Shown: one piece after another, positions 11,403 to 25,600 of the stretch
Position numbering within the stretch: the stretch's first letter is position 1
Layout: each line of letters starts with the position of its first letter
DNA from: Platynereis dumerilii
Lineage: Eukaryota > Annelida > Polychaeta > Phyllodocida > Nereididae
DNA length: 64,000 nt
Assembly: GCA_026936325.1 (NCBI GenBank)
Contig: JAPTHN010000184.1
Coordinates: forward strand, 1 to 64,000
Direction: 5' to 3'
Notes under the pieces: model-generated
Database searches by the model: none
What the model was told of the DNA's origin: nothing
Seen by the model: only the letters and a program-made list of their open reading frames with translations
Made by a program: the position numbers and the translations under genes

Positions 11403-12196
11403 TATGATGAAAATCAAAACCTTCCAATATTGAAATTTTCACATAATGTGGAAATCACTGTGTGGATTGGTGTTCAGTAATTAGAAGAATGTATGAGCCA
11501 GGACTACACAGTTCATTGTAGAACAATACATTATTTAAAAAAAACAACCCACCTTTTCTTTGTGCTGGCAATCATGAAGCCTGGGGCTGAACATTGAGGA
11601 ACACTCATCTTAAAATCCTTTAATGTACCAACAACAAAGAAATTCCAAAATTGAACAATGTTCACGATATTGTGTCTTCTTGTTCGAGGTATTCCAAAAT
11701 GCCAAATGTTTCAGTTGCAATATGAACTTATAAAATATGCATGGATTACCGGGGCCAGACACCAATGTATTACAGTTATTGTCAGAATAAATATTCTATA
11801 TTCTTCACAGATTGGAATATCCAGAAATTAAAATTTATAAAATTTTATATCCTCCGGTGAATAAAACGTATGACAAGGCCTATGTGTCCTTTTATGGTAA
11901 TCCAGAGGGAATGCCGAAGTCCTATATCATCCACAAACTTGGTATAGATTTTTGCATATGGCTCTGTTTTGCCAATAGGCGTTGTTAGGCATTGATTGCT
12001 TATGCTAAAATATCAATAAAAGTATATTGGACATGCTGCTACAGATTACAACATACACTTAAGCTAAGTGGCCTATATAGATAAGCAGCTGAAAAAATAG
12101 TGTCAGAATATGCTTAGCATAATTTTGAGATTAAGGAATTCCACAAGGAAAATTAAAGCAAGGTTCATAATTTAAGCTTTTGAAGGAATTATTATT

Positions 12197-12421
12197 GGAG
12201 GAGACCATTTAATACCAAGGGGGGGTTGGAGTTTTTTTTTATATATACCAATGGTATTTCTCAACGAGGCGTTGCTTATTTGATTAAAAAATGAATATTC
12301 GGGGACTTTTCACGCTTGAAATAAATAAAGAATGCCACTGTCACCATGAAATAAATAATTTCCAGCTGAAAAATAAACTGCAAGCCCCTCCCCCACAGGA
12401 AATAAAATGGTCGCCCCCTTA
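12197..12421. mobile_element. Small inverted-repeat element 'K', copy 1
   Basis: About 225 bp with ends GGAGGAGACCATTTAATA (left) and the complement of TAAGGGGGCGACCATTTT (right). A second copy in opposite orientation lies at 34035-34263, and the same terminal sequence is present beside the minisatellite at 300-345. No coding potential. Confidence 0.65.
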
Positions 12422-12466
12422 TGGTGTGTGAAAGGGAATGGATGAAGTGTTTCTATATGTACACTA

Positions 12467-12781
12467 CACTCTTAAATAGAAGGTTTTATATGGAACCTTT
12501 AAGGGTTCTATAAGCTGGTATAGATACTGAACCCTAAAAGGTTCTTTATTCAACTTTAAAAAGGTTCCAACAGCAAACAAAAACAACATTTAGATAATCC
12601 AGCTGCACTGAACTCCCACAACAGAACCCTTTTCTCTCAAGTTGGGAGCATAGGGTTCTATCATAAGGCCTTCACAAGTATTGAACCTTTTCAATTCAAT
12701 TGAACCCTAAAAAAATGTAGAACCTTTTTTTGGCTGTGGGTTCTTTATATATACCATAAAGAACCTTTTGCATTAAGAGTG
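12467..12781. mobile_element. TIR element 'I' (TA target), reiterated GAACCTT motif
   Basis: The ends CACTCTTAAATAGAAGGTT and AACCTTTTGCATTAAGAGTG are inverted and flanked by TA (12465-12466 and 12782-12783). The motif GAACCTT or its complement AAGGTTC, and the variant GGGTTC, occur about ten times within 315 bp. Non-autonomous; no open frame of note. Confidence 0.85.
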
Positions 12782-12824
12782 TATTCATTACATTATATGG
12801 CATGCAATTTTTGGAGTACACTCA

Positions 12825-13330
12825 TCAGAAAAAGAAACGCGACACTAGATTCTAGCTCATATTTTTGCAATAAATTTTTTTGGCCTAGACCGAATTGAGG
12901 GCATTGAATCCATGGTCTACAAGCATAATAGTACCAAAATTCATAGAACTGCGACCACTTCCTGCCCTTCTCTGGTCTAATTTGAGATTTTGCGAAAAAA
13001 GAAACCTTATACCTTCAACCAAAAGGATGATGCCATTTGAATTTTGAAAGCCAACCTAATAGATGACCGAAAGCCGAAAATCACATCAGCAACTTCATTG
13101 TTAGATTTTTCAAAAAACTTTTCTGTTTGACCAATTTGAAACTCAGTGACAGGAAATGATTCAGTTTCATGCCTTTTGAATTGTGCTATTTTTATCAAAT
13201 ATTCCCGTGATGTTTCCAGCATGTCTCAACTCAAGGGTGCAACAAAACATTCAAGGCAAAAAATGGACAAAAAATATCTTTTATTGCATTGATTTCGAAT
13301 TTTTTTAAGTGAAGGTGACAATCACTGGGC
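12825..13330. repeat. Dispersed AT-rich repeat 'Q', copy 1
   Basis: Contains 'agctcatatttttgc', 'gaattga.ggcattgaat' and 'ctgcgaccacttcctg', shared in the same order with sequences at 24508-24965 and 50925-51090 and, for one end only, at 16085-16150. The 24.5-kb copy is a near-palindrome, so the family is probably a foldback-type element. Copies are strongly diverged and therefore old. Confidence 0.55.
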
Positions 13331-13413
13331 TACATAAAACATTTGGGCCACCCTACTGTATGTTAAATAAATTTATAAGTTTATGAACTGATCAAGTCGT
13401 ATAAAATGACTAT

Positions 13414-13633
13414 TGAGAGAATTTCTGCAGGACTGTTTAGAGAATTTCTGCAGGACTGTTTAGAGAATTTCCAAGAGACAGTTGGAGGAATTTCTGCAGC
13501 ACTGTTCAGAGAATTTCTACAGGACTGTTGAGAGAATGTCTGTCGAGAGAACTTCTTCGGGACTGAAGAGAATTTCTGCGGGACTGTTGAGGGAATTTCA
13601 GCGAAACTGTTGAAAGAATTTATGCAGGACAGT
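13414..13633. repeat. Degenerate minisatellite, about 26-30 bp unit
   Basis: Roughly eight imperfect copies of 'gagagaatttctgcaggact' plus a few bases. It lies just downstream of the transporter stop codon on the minus strand and so probably in its 3' untranslated region or 3' flank. Confidence 0.8.
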
Positions 13634-13657
13634 TTTACTTAAAACTCCTGTTGCTCC

Positions 13658-16600
13658 TTAATATTTTTCTAGGGACTGAGTTTTGGCAGATGAAGGTTTT
13701 TGCTTTTTACACCAGTACCATATGTATAGCGGATGGGCATAGGATATCAGCATCAAGAACATGGTCAGAAGATTAGCCTGGAATTTAGAGAAAAAAAAAA
13801 GACATAAGAAATGCTGTTACTGATTAATTAGCACATTACGTACAAATGATATGCTCACAATAAGCAACTATGACTGTGTATATTCTGCATCAAAATTTTA
13901 AGGCCAATCATATAGCAGGAGATCAGTCAAATGACACCCCAATAAATAACGATATTGGTGTCTCAAAAGTGTTATTGGTGGAGTGTGATATTGGTGTGCC
14001 CCCAGTGAAGTTTTTCAGGATAAGGGAACTTAGTTGGCTACTAAGAACTTATGTCCATTAAGGCTTAGTGGAGGTCACTAAGAGGGGGTAATCGAACCGT
14101 TTCAGGTTATTTATTTTTATGATCTTATTGAGTATCTGTGCGAAAGTATGTTTCGCTTGAGCAAACCTGCAGTGTGATTATTATGTAATGCATTACAGAG
14201 ATCATAACATAAGCATTTAAGGGGACATTCTTAGTAGCCATTTTAGTTCCCTTATCCTGAAAAACTTCACTACTGGGCTCTAAGCGCTCAGCAGCAACCA
14301 TTGCCTCTTACTTAAGGGAAGACCTGGGCAGGAGGCAATCTAACTTTTTGAAATGTCAATCTATCATTTTAGAAATATGCTCAGTGTACACAATGGGAAA
14401 ATTCAGTATTTTTCATATAAAACAATTGAGTATCTTTTGAAAAACCAATATTGGTCTCCTCACCATCCACTATCTATATAATATATTATATACACACCAT
14501 TAGAGGTGCAGCACTCTGTCACTCACCACAAGTGGGTCTCCTTTTAGAGGTCCATTGACGGCAATAAAGAGTGGGTACTGAAGAAGACTCAACCCGCCAG
14601 AAAATGACATGGCAAAACCAAACAACTTGCCAAAATGCTCCCCTGGGAACCTAAAAAAAAATTGGTATGTTACATACATTAAAATGAATATATTGTATTC
14701 TTTTCAGCACAGACAGGGGCGGACTGGTGGCATTTCAGGCCCTGTCACAATATAAGTCAATGGGCCCGGCCCCTATGGCCTTATCGTCGGTGTTATTTCC
14801 AATTAAAAAACCAAATAGTACTGGCCAAATTTGGCAAATTGTTAATATCAGGTTTTATTATGGCAGGGCCTCCACATGAGAGGGTTCTCTTCTTTTCTGA
14901 TGAATGATTACATATTATGTCAGGACATCTTTATTGTATAGTAGTTACTGTATGTTACAGTCCTTGTCATACTTACGTGGAATCTCAAGTTCTTTTCTAT
15001 GCTGTTGAACTGTGATGTCAGAGATGACACTATTCTAGCATCGCAATATATTTAAATTAACTTCAAGCTGTGATGTCATTTTAAACTGGGTCAGATTCCC
15101 CAGCTTCTAGCCAATGCGAATCCACCCAACTGAGCATCACAGTTTCAACTCAGTGTCAAAGTGAAAATTGGGTCTGGGAAAACCCATGCAAGTTCATCCT
15201 CACCTCTACGTGAGGAGGATGTGCAAGTTTGACATCACAGCTTCTCAGCCAATGGCTGCCAGAAATATATACATAACATAAGCCATGTGTTTACAACAAA
15301 TTGTCAAAGCCTTCTGTTTATACCAACTTCCATCAAAGTTTAAAGTTGTAAGTTAGCAAGTTTGTAGATTAATCAAGCAACTCTGTGGGGATCATAACAG
15401 TTGTCTACTGTGAATGCTCACAAAGCTGCCATTTGGTAGGATTAGACTGGTGATTGCTGTGATAAATCTTGTAATGTAATGCTTCCTTCAATATATCAAT
15501 GTTTGAACTGTGACGTGTAGTTTACTGTTAGCCCATTGGCTATCAAGCTGTGATGACGTGGTTGAAGGGGCTATCCCTGACAAAATTCTTACTCTGACAC
15601 TGTTTTGAAACTGTGACGCTCAGTCCAGGAGGATCAAAATTGGCTAGAAGCTGGGGAATCTGACCCAGTTTGAAATGACATCACAGCTTGTAGTTAATTT
15701 ACATATATTGCAATGCTAAAATAGAGTCATCTCTGACATCACAGTTCAACAGCATAAAAAAGAACTTGAGATTCCACGTAAGTATGACTAGGACTGTAAA
15801 AGACATGAAAGAAAATGAGCGTGGCTCAAACTTACGCCTGAGCAATGAAGGCAGAATTTGGTCCGTACAGGCAAGCCTTGTGTAGGACATGAAGTATAAA
15901 CGAGATGTATTGTACTTCCAGAATGGGGATACAAGTCGATACTGAAAGGGCAAGACCGATTGTGCAGTCAAGGAGGAATGAAGCCATACACATCTCAACT
16001 TTATCTGCAAGAAGATAATAACAGATTAATGGTAGTGCCATATATAATCAGATGTTAGTTCCTCCTAAGTAAAGTATATATACAAGTCATTTTGGTTTTG
16101 GCCAAAAAAAAATATGAGCTAAAATCAAGTGATGCATTTCTTTTGCTGGTGATTGTATATATCGTCTATCTCTAGGAAGACTCAGTCAAATCAATTTGAC
16201 TGAATTTTGAAATATATCTGAAAAATAAACTCGAGTATTTTTAGCACCAAATGGCAATAGAAATAAGCCCAATGGGTCCATTTATTACCATTCACTACTC
16301 CTTCAAACTCTCGGTATTTTGGGACATTTTCCCTCTGTTTTATAGCAATTTTCCATGAAAAACTGACATCTTTCATGGCTCATCTGACTCAGCCCAACTG
16401 ATTTGACCTAGTCTTCCATGATACAATGAAAGAAGACAATCAGTCATGTCAACATACAAATTGATTTAACCTTTTATGCTTATGCATCATTCAAAAAAGT
16501 AGAAAGGTTAGTCTCAAGTAAAACTAGGTTTCAGTGGTTTGACTGAGTCTTCCACAACAGAATCTGAGTTGCAAAATGGAACTTTTGAGGCGAAAAACAG

Positions 16601-19600
16601 TTAAACCTGCTTTGACTGAGTCTTCCATTGATTTTTTCCCTCCAAAAAGTTGTTTGTTGTGCAAGGCAAAAAGGTCAAAGTGGTTTGACTGAAGCCGACT
16701 CTATGAATCTGCAAAAGTCTAGTGGAAGACTCAGTCAAAGCTATGTTTTGGCTGGGTCATCCTCCATTTTTTGGTGGAAGACTCAGTCAAAGCTAAGTTA
16801 TGACTGAGTCTTTCACTAGAAAATTGAGGATGACTCAGCCAAAACATAGCTTTGACTGAGTCTTCCACTGGATTAGTAGCAGATTCACAGTGTCGGCTTC
16901 AGTCAAACCACTTTGACCTAGTATGGAAATTAAAATAATGAAGCCACTGCCTTGCAGCATCCTGGAATAATCAGTCAAAATTACTTTATTAAATAAATTC
17001 TACATTTTTTTAACATCATTTATGTTTCTGCACGATCACAACACCAAGATGAACACAATGATATAACTCTCAATACAATCAGTGCCAGGAAACAGAAGTT
17101 ATCTGCTGATTTGTTTAGTTTTCAGAATTTCAGGTCTGCTGAAAACTGCAAAATTTGCTATATCTGAGTCTTCCATGAGATAGACGATATATAAGTTTCA
17201 CCCCTTGCTGAGACCCACAAAACCCCTCTCTCACTCCCAGTGAAACCCTCGTGTAAGTCGCATTAGACTTGACAGCCACCAAAAAACAATATGGCAGACG
17301 ACGCAGACGTGTATGACCGCAAGGTCATCAGATCTCAATCCTACAGAACATGCTTAGGATATTCTTTACAATGCATAGTGTTTCCTGGCAGCCTACCATA
17401 CGGGAACGGGAATATCTGATGTGTTGACCCTTTGTTTTGTCATAAAATTTCTATCACAGATATCGTCATATATATTCATTCTTTTTGACAGTTCTTTCAT
17501 GTTTAGTTGAAACAACCATTTAACTGGAACTGACTATGATTTGCTGTCTTGCACCCTTAAATAATGGGAGCAGTGGAGTTGATGCGTTATAAATACCTGC
17601 GCGAGTCTGAACGCCATCTGATTTCCTCCTGTCCATCAGTCGGCCGGCCAGAGGAGCAATCAGTATACCAAAGAACTGCATAGAAGCATAAACTGATGTG
17701 TAGTGGCTCACTGAAACAATATTTAAACTTCACCTATTACATAGGTGAAGTTTCTTGTTTTCGTATTTATTTTTATTTTTCCGCCAAAAAAATTTTCCTC
17801 AAAAAATTCACAAATAAAGTGTTACATGACCTCATTACACTGACCCAGTTTCGGTGACCTTGAAACATTTTTCAAGGTCACAGGCCACTTCAAAGTCAGT
17901 TTTTTCATTATTTCAAGTGATTGTTTCTCAGGTAATTACAGGCAAATTTAATTTTCCAATTACATGACATGTACTACATACAAGTTACACAATCTGACCC
18001 AATTTCATGAAAGTAGGTCAGGGTCAAGGTCGTACAGAACCAATTTCACTCCTACAATTGAGAACACATGATCTCAGGAACCGGAGGTTTCTGAATTGTG
18101 TAATTGATGCCAAAAGTTGCCTAAATGACCAATCTGGGTCTGCGACTCATTTTTGTAATTTTGTCATGCTTACTTTTTGGGTTACGTAATTTTAAATATT
18201 GACCGCGTCGTAAAAACAGGTGACCTTGAATGTCTGACCCTGAAATATCGATTTTAGGCCATTACAATGTATAGTGAACCCCCCAAAGTAGCCCCCAAAA
18301 CCCCATACCCACCTTCAAATTTGACCTTGACCTCATTTTTCAAGGTCATTTGGCTCTTCAAAGTGCAAAAAGTGCTTATTTTTAAAAATTCTGAAAATTA
18401 TGTTTTTTTCATGATATCACCTTGATATATTATCTCTAGACAGACAAAAATATGTACATTTATAATATACAATCCAAATTCCTCTAACATTTTACCTTAA
18501 TTTTCTACAAAATTCCAAATATAGCAAACCGGAGAATGTTAAAATATGACAAATTATCGCGTTTTTGACATGGAAATATCGATCCGAGAGAGTTACAATA
18601 ATTAATTGATCCCCCCATTTTGACATTGTGATTCTGAAAATCATATTGGTTTTGACCTATAAACTTATTTTCAAGGTCAAATTCAAGGTCAAACATGATA
18701 AAAAATTTTACTTTTTTGACATTTGATTTTTTTACACAGGCAAGGAATAAAGATATTTTTACAAAAATGGCAGGCATACTTGCTACAATAGTCTAGAAGG
18801 ATTGTGTAAATTTTCAAGGTCCTCGGACTGACATATGTCACACCAAAAAGGTCACAAGGTCAAAAAATGAAGGAAATATTATAATATTTTTTCAATGATA
18901 GCGCTATTTCAATCGTCCATAGCTCCGGTCCTAACTAAGATACAGAGAATATGAAAACAGATCCGGAAAGGCCACATTCTCTTCTACTTTTCATATATTG
19001 AACATTTTTTCGTAGCTCTTACGGTTTAAAAGATCGCTGGACCCTAAAAATTTCATGTTTTTTGTCAAATTTTCACAATTTATCATCATTTTGACAAGGA
19101 AGTAATCATTTTATTTCAGTGAAGCTATTTGAGCATACTTTCATCGTCCGTTCACATAATCCTGCCAAGTTATATATGTTTCCATTGAACCGTTTTGGTT
19201 CTAGAGTAATTTTCAGGGAAAAACTACATTTTTTCATAAATTTCTGAAGTCCACCTTTCAGAATTGTACAATTATTTCAATCGGCCGTATCTGCGGTCCT
19301 AATAAAGTTACGGAGAATCTGAAAATAGATTTGGAAAGCACAAATTCTCCTCTAGTGTCTATGTTTAATCAATTTCTTGTATCACGGACGGTTAAAAAGA
19401 TCGCCGGACCCCGAAAAATGTATGTTTTCAGAAATTGCTGTCATTTCGATATGTTTTCAGGACTAGAAGAACGGTGCCAGTTTCAATCAGCAGTAACTCT
19501 AATCGATGTATTGGTTGATGTATTGGTTGATGTATTGATTGATGTATTGGTTGATGTACTGGTTGATGTACTGGTTGATGTGCTGGTTGATGTACTGGTT

Positions 19601-22600
19601 GATGTACTGGTTGATGTGCTGGTTGATGTACTGGTTGATGTACTGGTTGATGTACTGGTTCATGCACTGGTTCATGCACTGGTTCATTCACTGGTTCATG
19701 CACTGGATCATGTACTGGTCAATGTAGAGGTCAATGTACTGTCCATGTACTGTTCAAGTACTGGTCCATGTTATTTTCTATATATATATTCATGAAGCTC
19801 AAATTCTCCTCTTGTTTTCTTTCTCTGAATTTTTTGTTGGAGCTCTGACGGTTGAAAAGATCCCCTGACCCTCAAAATATTTTTGTGTCAGTCACTGTAT
19901 CAGTCAGTGTATCAGTCAGCGTATGGCAACAAACTGATTAACATGTTTCAGTAAGGGTTTATTGCAGGGTTTATCTGTCTGCTGACTATAATTATGTCAC
20001 ATCACAACTAGTTCATGGACAGATAGTTTATAAGTACTTCCATGTATCTGCGCACGCTTCATACATTTTAATTGACATGCGAAATTACACATAATAAATT
20101 GATATTGCATGTGATATGATTTAGCATGATATTGCAAGTGATATTGTATGTTTGATACATTGCATGTAACTTTGCATATATGTGATACTGCAAAATATTA
20201 CATGTGATACTGTGTTTGATATTGCATGCAAAATGTGTGCAATTACATTCATGTTCAAGTTCATGTTCAAGTTCATGTTCAAGTTCATGTTCAAGTTCAT
20301 GTTCAAGTTCATGTTCAAGTTCATGTTCAAGTTCATGTTCAAGTTCATGTTTAAGTTCATGTTTAAGTTCATGTTTAAGTTCATGTTTAAGTTCATGTTC
20401 ATGTTCACATTCATGTCAAATGTCATTTCCAATGTCATTTATACTATCATTTCCAATATCATTTCCGTGTTTTCTCACTTTCATTTCGTTGCAAATAATT
20501 ACTATGAAAGGTGAAGTTTTGTCACCGCATCGCGGTTACCCGATTTCTAGTTTACTTTTATTATTGCTTTCGAAAAAATAGCCACTCACTTGAACATTTC
20601 AAATACTTCTCATACTGACCGATACTCTTGTCGCCACTGGCTAATCTTTCAAGGGTGGGATTCAATCTTCCAACAAAGCTCCAACTGGCAAAGCGATGAC
20701 ACGACAACCAAAATACATCCAGCATAAACAGGGTCGTTCCAGCAATCTCGCTAAATTTGGGTCCTTCATCCTGAGCTGGCGAAAGTGGAGGAGTTTCAAT
20801 TTTTTGATTCGTGCCTGCTTCAACCTGATGACAAAAAAATAACATGCAAGCACTTTAAACAGCGCGAAATGTCAACATGATAATAGGCTTACCAAGCAGG
20901 GGCAGCTGCCATCTTTAAAATATAGCAGTAGACCCACAGTGGATCCAGACTGTCATGGCTGAATGCACAAGGAGGTCAGGTGGCCAAGTGCACTGTAAAC
21001 ATGCTGTATGCAAATTCAGCTGACCTTTGACCCCGTGAAAAGAAGCTTATTTGTTTTCTGTATTAATTTGTATTGTAACAGCGGGGCACTAGAAGTTTAT
21101 CGTCGTGATTTAAAAATCAGGAGAGGCTGTATGTGAAGTTTGAATGAGATTGGTAAGCAGGGGCACCCATGGTTATGGTCATAAGTTTTGGCAAAATTTC
21201 TTCAGTAAGAGCTAGCGCTTCGCGCTGCTAAAAACAGGAAGAGACGATTAATTTCACCAAAATGGGACAAGAAATTATTTTTAAAAAGACAGTTAACCCC
21301 TACCCCCTGGATATCTAATGGTTTCCCTAAATAAAGTTGGATGCAAACGAATGATTTTTTATATTATAGATATATATATGATCAAAAATTTCTCAAAATG
21401 GTCGTGCAGTTCTGAAAATAAAGCAAGCAGGGTAGGAAGCAGAGAGGGGGGAGCAGGAGATGCATCATCCCCCCCCCTGCCAGATGAAATTTTTTATACT
21501 GTTACTTTTGTTAATTTTATCTGCATGTACACAGAATCGCTTCATGTCGTCAGCTATGTATGCATTCCGTAATTAATGCGATAGCCCAATATACACCCCC
21601 CATCAGAATTTTCTGGATTTCCTCGAATAGCAAGCTTCAAAACTGTTAACGAAATTAATGATACAATGTCAACTCTTAGATATAAACTTCAGTAATCTTA
21701 CCTTAACCGAATGTTTGTTGTTGTTGTTGTTTTCCTCAGGGAACGTTTGAACTTCAGAGGCCTTATGACACGGCCTGGAGCAAGGTAGTGATAACTCCAA
21801 CTTGTAAGCTTTTGGTAGCGGATGTGGTATACGCCCTTTTGGCATAAAACAGAATGTACTGACAGCGACCATGGAAAGCATTCCAGACAGGAAGAGAAAG
21901 GATGCCTGGGTTGAGATTCCAGCCTCGTAAGCAAACTGGAAATAAAGCAATTAATCAGATGAAGGGTGGATGGATGGATGGATGGATGGATGATTGGGCT
22001 TTACGTACGTCCTGTATTTATGCACTTGGTAGGACAATTATGACAGGAAGATGACAGCAATAAGGTGAAAGATGATTGAAACAGCCATCCTACATAGACC
22101 CAGGTGACCCGGCAAGAGCTGGACTCAAATCCTGGACCCAGCGATTGGCAGTCCAGCACGCTACCCCTAGACCAACCCTCCCCCCCCCTCCCCAGATGGA
22201 TAGATGGTTATGTTATAGGGCTTGTATCATGCTCTATCAACCTTTCTTTCGAAAAAACTGAAAAATGATGGTGGCACACAGCTTGATCAATTTAGGGACC
22301 GCTCAGAATTTATGACTGGGGGGGGATGGGAGTTTTGCTGGAACTTCCCGTCAAAAATTGATACCCCCCTTGAGTTTCATGCGGATTTTTGGTGCCCCAC
22401 CCTTAGGTTTCACGCGTATTTTTAGTACCCCCCCCCTCGACATACAAAGCAATAGGCTACACACATATATACTGTTATTCACTCCCACGCATACAGATTT
22501 GTGTCATTTCGCTGACTTTGCGCGTAAAAAAGTCCAAATAAAATGGGTTTCTGCATGTTTTTTAGCATTTTTTTCTTTGTTAAAATTTCCTACGCCCTCA

Positions 22601-25600
22601 CTTGGAAGTGTAGTCAAAAAGTAATACCCCACCCCTTGAAACACGTGTGAAAAGTTAGTACCCCCTCGGCCAAAACTCCCACCCCCCCAGTCATAAATTC
22701 TGAACGGTCCCTTATGAAAAAAAAAAAGTGTGGTCAAAACACTGATTTTTGCTGTAGAGGGCTATAATGAATGAAAAAAATATCCTTTTTGGTAAAATTT
22801 GCTGAAATAAAATTTTGCTAACTTTGAAGATGTTTATTGTCTTTGCCATATGAATTACATTTAATAAAAACAACTTTTTCAATGCACAAAAACCCTCATT
22901 CTATAGAACTTTTAAAAAAATTGGCAACTGGGTGTCTCCTTTGTCTTCACAGTCTGTAAATTTAATCTGCAAAAAGAGTGGACTGTGAAAAAGGAATTTT
23001 GCGAGTTGTCATACTGATGATTTGTCATGATCAAAACAATACTTTCAATGATAGTTTGATATAAGGAGGGTCAGCCTGCTTTTTGGTGACAGGAAAAGAA
23101 AGGATTATATGCATCTGATATTTACACTGTACTCCAAAATCAGTTATGACACATCAAACGGCCTTCTCTTGATCATGACTAATCAAATAGCCTCTATTTT
23201 TCTCTTATTGACTGTAAAGAAGACGACACTTTTTTGCATAACTAATGGATAGGCTGTAAGACATCAATGTCTGTTGATGGAAATGATTTTGTTTTTACCT
23301 TGACTAGGACAAGCATGAAGGCGCTGGAGTCATAAGCGCCACAACATAAAGATATTATGGTGGCTCTTTTAGAAGGAAGAAGGTTTCCAAGCTGAAGATT
23401 TGTCACCACGAGTAAATAACCGCCAAATACAATACATATAATTCCTGGATAAAGAAGTATGGACGTCGCTGGAAATATAAAAATAAACAAGGTTCTTAAA
23501 AAGCGAGGGACCATTGGTATCAGAATTTATGACTGAAGTGGGGGGTTGGAGTTGTATTGTTTAAACACAAGCAGCTGAAAAAAATTAACCCCCCCCCCTA
23601 AAACATTTTGTAAAAAAAAATTTTTTTTTTAATTATTCAGGTTAATATTAAAATTTGTTTACACTTCGCCTTTAAAAAAATGTAAATGATTTTCAAGATA
23701 AACAAATAAAAAGCCCAATGATATAAATTAAATGGTGCTAAAAAATCTTATCCTCATAAAAAAATTATATAATGTCCCACACACCTGGAGTTGAGAAGGC
23801 AGTCAAGAGGGTCCCGGCGAGGTATGTTGACCTGAAGATATGGAGAATGACATTAATTTGAGGCGAAGATTAATTTTTGCCAACTATTGTCTCACAGGTC
23901 TACTGTTGCAGAAGAACAACATTTTATAAAATAATATAGAGTCGATTTTAAAGGAAATTCAGCTAGTTCAGCAAATTTTACCTCAACCGCATTTTATTAA
24001 CTCAGATCCTGCGAAAAACTCCCGTTCTGCAACTGCGCATCCGAGTTTTAAAACAAAATCATGAAGCCCTTTGTTCCGCAAATTTGGCTTATCCATATTT
24101 TACTAAGTAGGCCTACTACACTAGCCCCCAGATCTGCTGACGTTTCAACACCGCCTGATTTTCCAGATTTGGCCTCCGGCCTCCTGTCAGGAGGCCTGTG
24201 TCCAGCTAATCAGAGGCGAATGGCATCAAATAGAATCACTAAAAATATATATCAGCGAAGGGCTGAAGCATCGCCTCAAAAATTAAGAATCTAAAGTGAA
24301 CAATTAATGCACCAGTCATTGTAACCATGTTGACACGTACAATGTATACAGCAGTATAATACAACCACCAGTAAAAGAAGTGCAACACTTGATTACCAAA
24401 TCTTTTAATTTTGTCGTGAAAAATCAAATATGGCAGTGCCAAAATCAAGAATCCAAGATGGCCGCTACCACATTGTCCAAAAAAAAAGGAAAATTGTTAA
24501 TTAGAAGACAGAGACCCTGACTATCACCAGCGAAAGAAACACTCGATTCTATAATTGATATTATTTGCAAATGAATAAATAAACCAAGATTAAATTTGGC
24601 ATTGATTCTGTGATTGGTAAGCACAATAGTGCCAAAATTACTAAACTGTAACCATTTCCTGTCTATCTTTGGTACTCTGTAACTTATTTGAGATTCCAAA
24701 AAAAAAAATACAAAAAAGGACCTATGGATGCTTTAAAATGGCATCTTGCTTTGAGTGAGAGATGTTGGTATAGTTTTTGTTGATGCAAAATCACAAATTT
24801 GAAAACAGAGGCAAAGAAATACAAGAAATGGTCGCAGACTGTCAAATGATTTCTGGTGCTGTGATTCTTATCAACACAAGATTCAATACCATAAATTTGG
24901 TTATGGCGGGAAAAAATTAGCAAAAATATGAGCTAAAATCGAGAGTTGCATTTTTTGCTGGAGCGCAAAATAATAGTCTCTCATTCAATTTAGTATCATA
25001 GTCCCTCACATGAGGGCCAAAATCTAGGATTTCGTTGACCCCCCCTGTTTAGCCAGGTTTCATGGTACCAAATTGTAGCAAATTTAGTATAGATTCTATT
25101 TCTGCCTGTTACCAAGTTGGCAAAATACCTGAAACATACTTAAATTTTAAAAAATGGGACAAACGTTGAAAAAATTAATTTTTTTAATATTTTGCTCCTA
25201 AAAATATTTAAAATTCAGCCCTGACCTTAAAAATTGTCCGAATATCATGATTTTTTCAGAGGATCATCACTAAAGTATTCTTCAAAAGATAAAAGAACTA
25301 ATTTCTACCTGACTTCAAGATGGCCACCAAAATTAAAGATGGCCGCCTGATAACAAATATGATTTTCCTCTATTTTAGCTATTTTTCCAAAATAATTTTT
25401 TTATTAATATATCAAATGGTTTCAAACTGGAAGGAAGTGGTGGGCTACCATCAATATATTGTATTTTACCATTTTATGAAGACAGAAATGATTTAACTGC
25501 CATACTTTACATTTTATAGGGGGTTAAAGTTGGCTCCGACATGCAATTTTGTGTGAGAAGTCGCTGTAAATGGATCTGGGATTTTCATCTAATTACTTGG

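Larger units (their letters stand above)
17730..20516. mobile_element. Probable element filling SLC43 intron 5, rich in TCAAGGTCA
   Basis: An imperfect pair, AAACTTCACCTATTACATAG at 17730 and the complement of AAACTTCACCTTTCATAG near 20516, would frame nearly the entire intron, leaving about 18 bases to one splice site and about 70 to the other. At 17840-18880 TCAAGGTCA or TGACCTTGA occurs about ten times in both orientations. At 18890-19890 three diverged units of a few hundred bases share 'ggtcctaa...acggagaat', 'aattctcctct' and 'acggtt.aaaagatc'. Two 12-bp arrays (separate entries) lie within. Whether this is one element or several nested ones is unclear. Confidence 0.45.

Noticed and set aside
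19428-19795. Val-Asp-Val-Leu and His-Gln-Pro repeat proteins
   Set aside because: Artefacts of a 12-bp tandem array in an intron; all frames remain open for the same reason.
20121-20581. Phe-Met-Phe-Lys, Asn-Met-Asn-Leu and Ser-Ser-Cys repeat proteins
   Set aside because: Another 12-bp array in the same intron.
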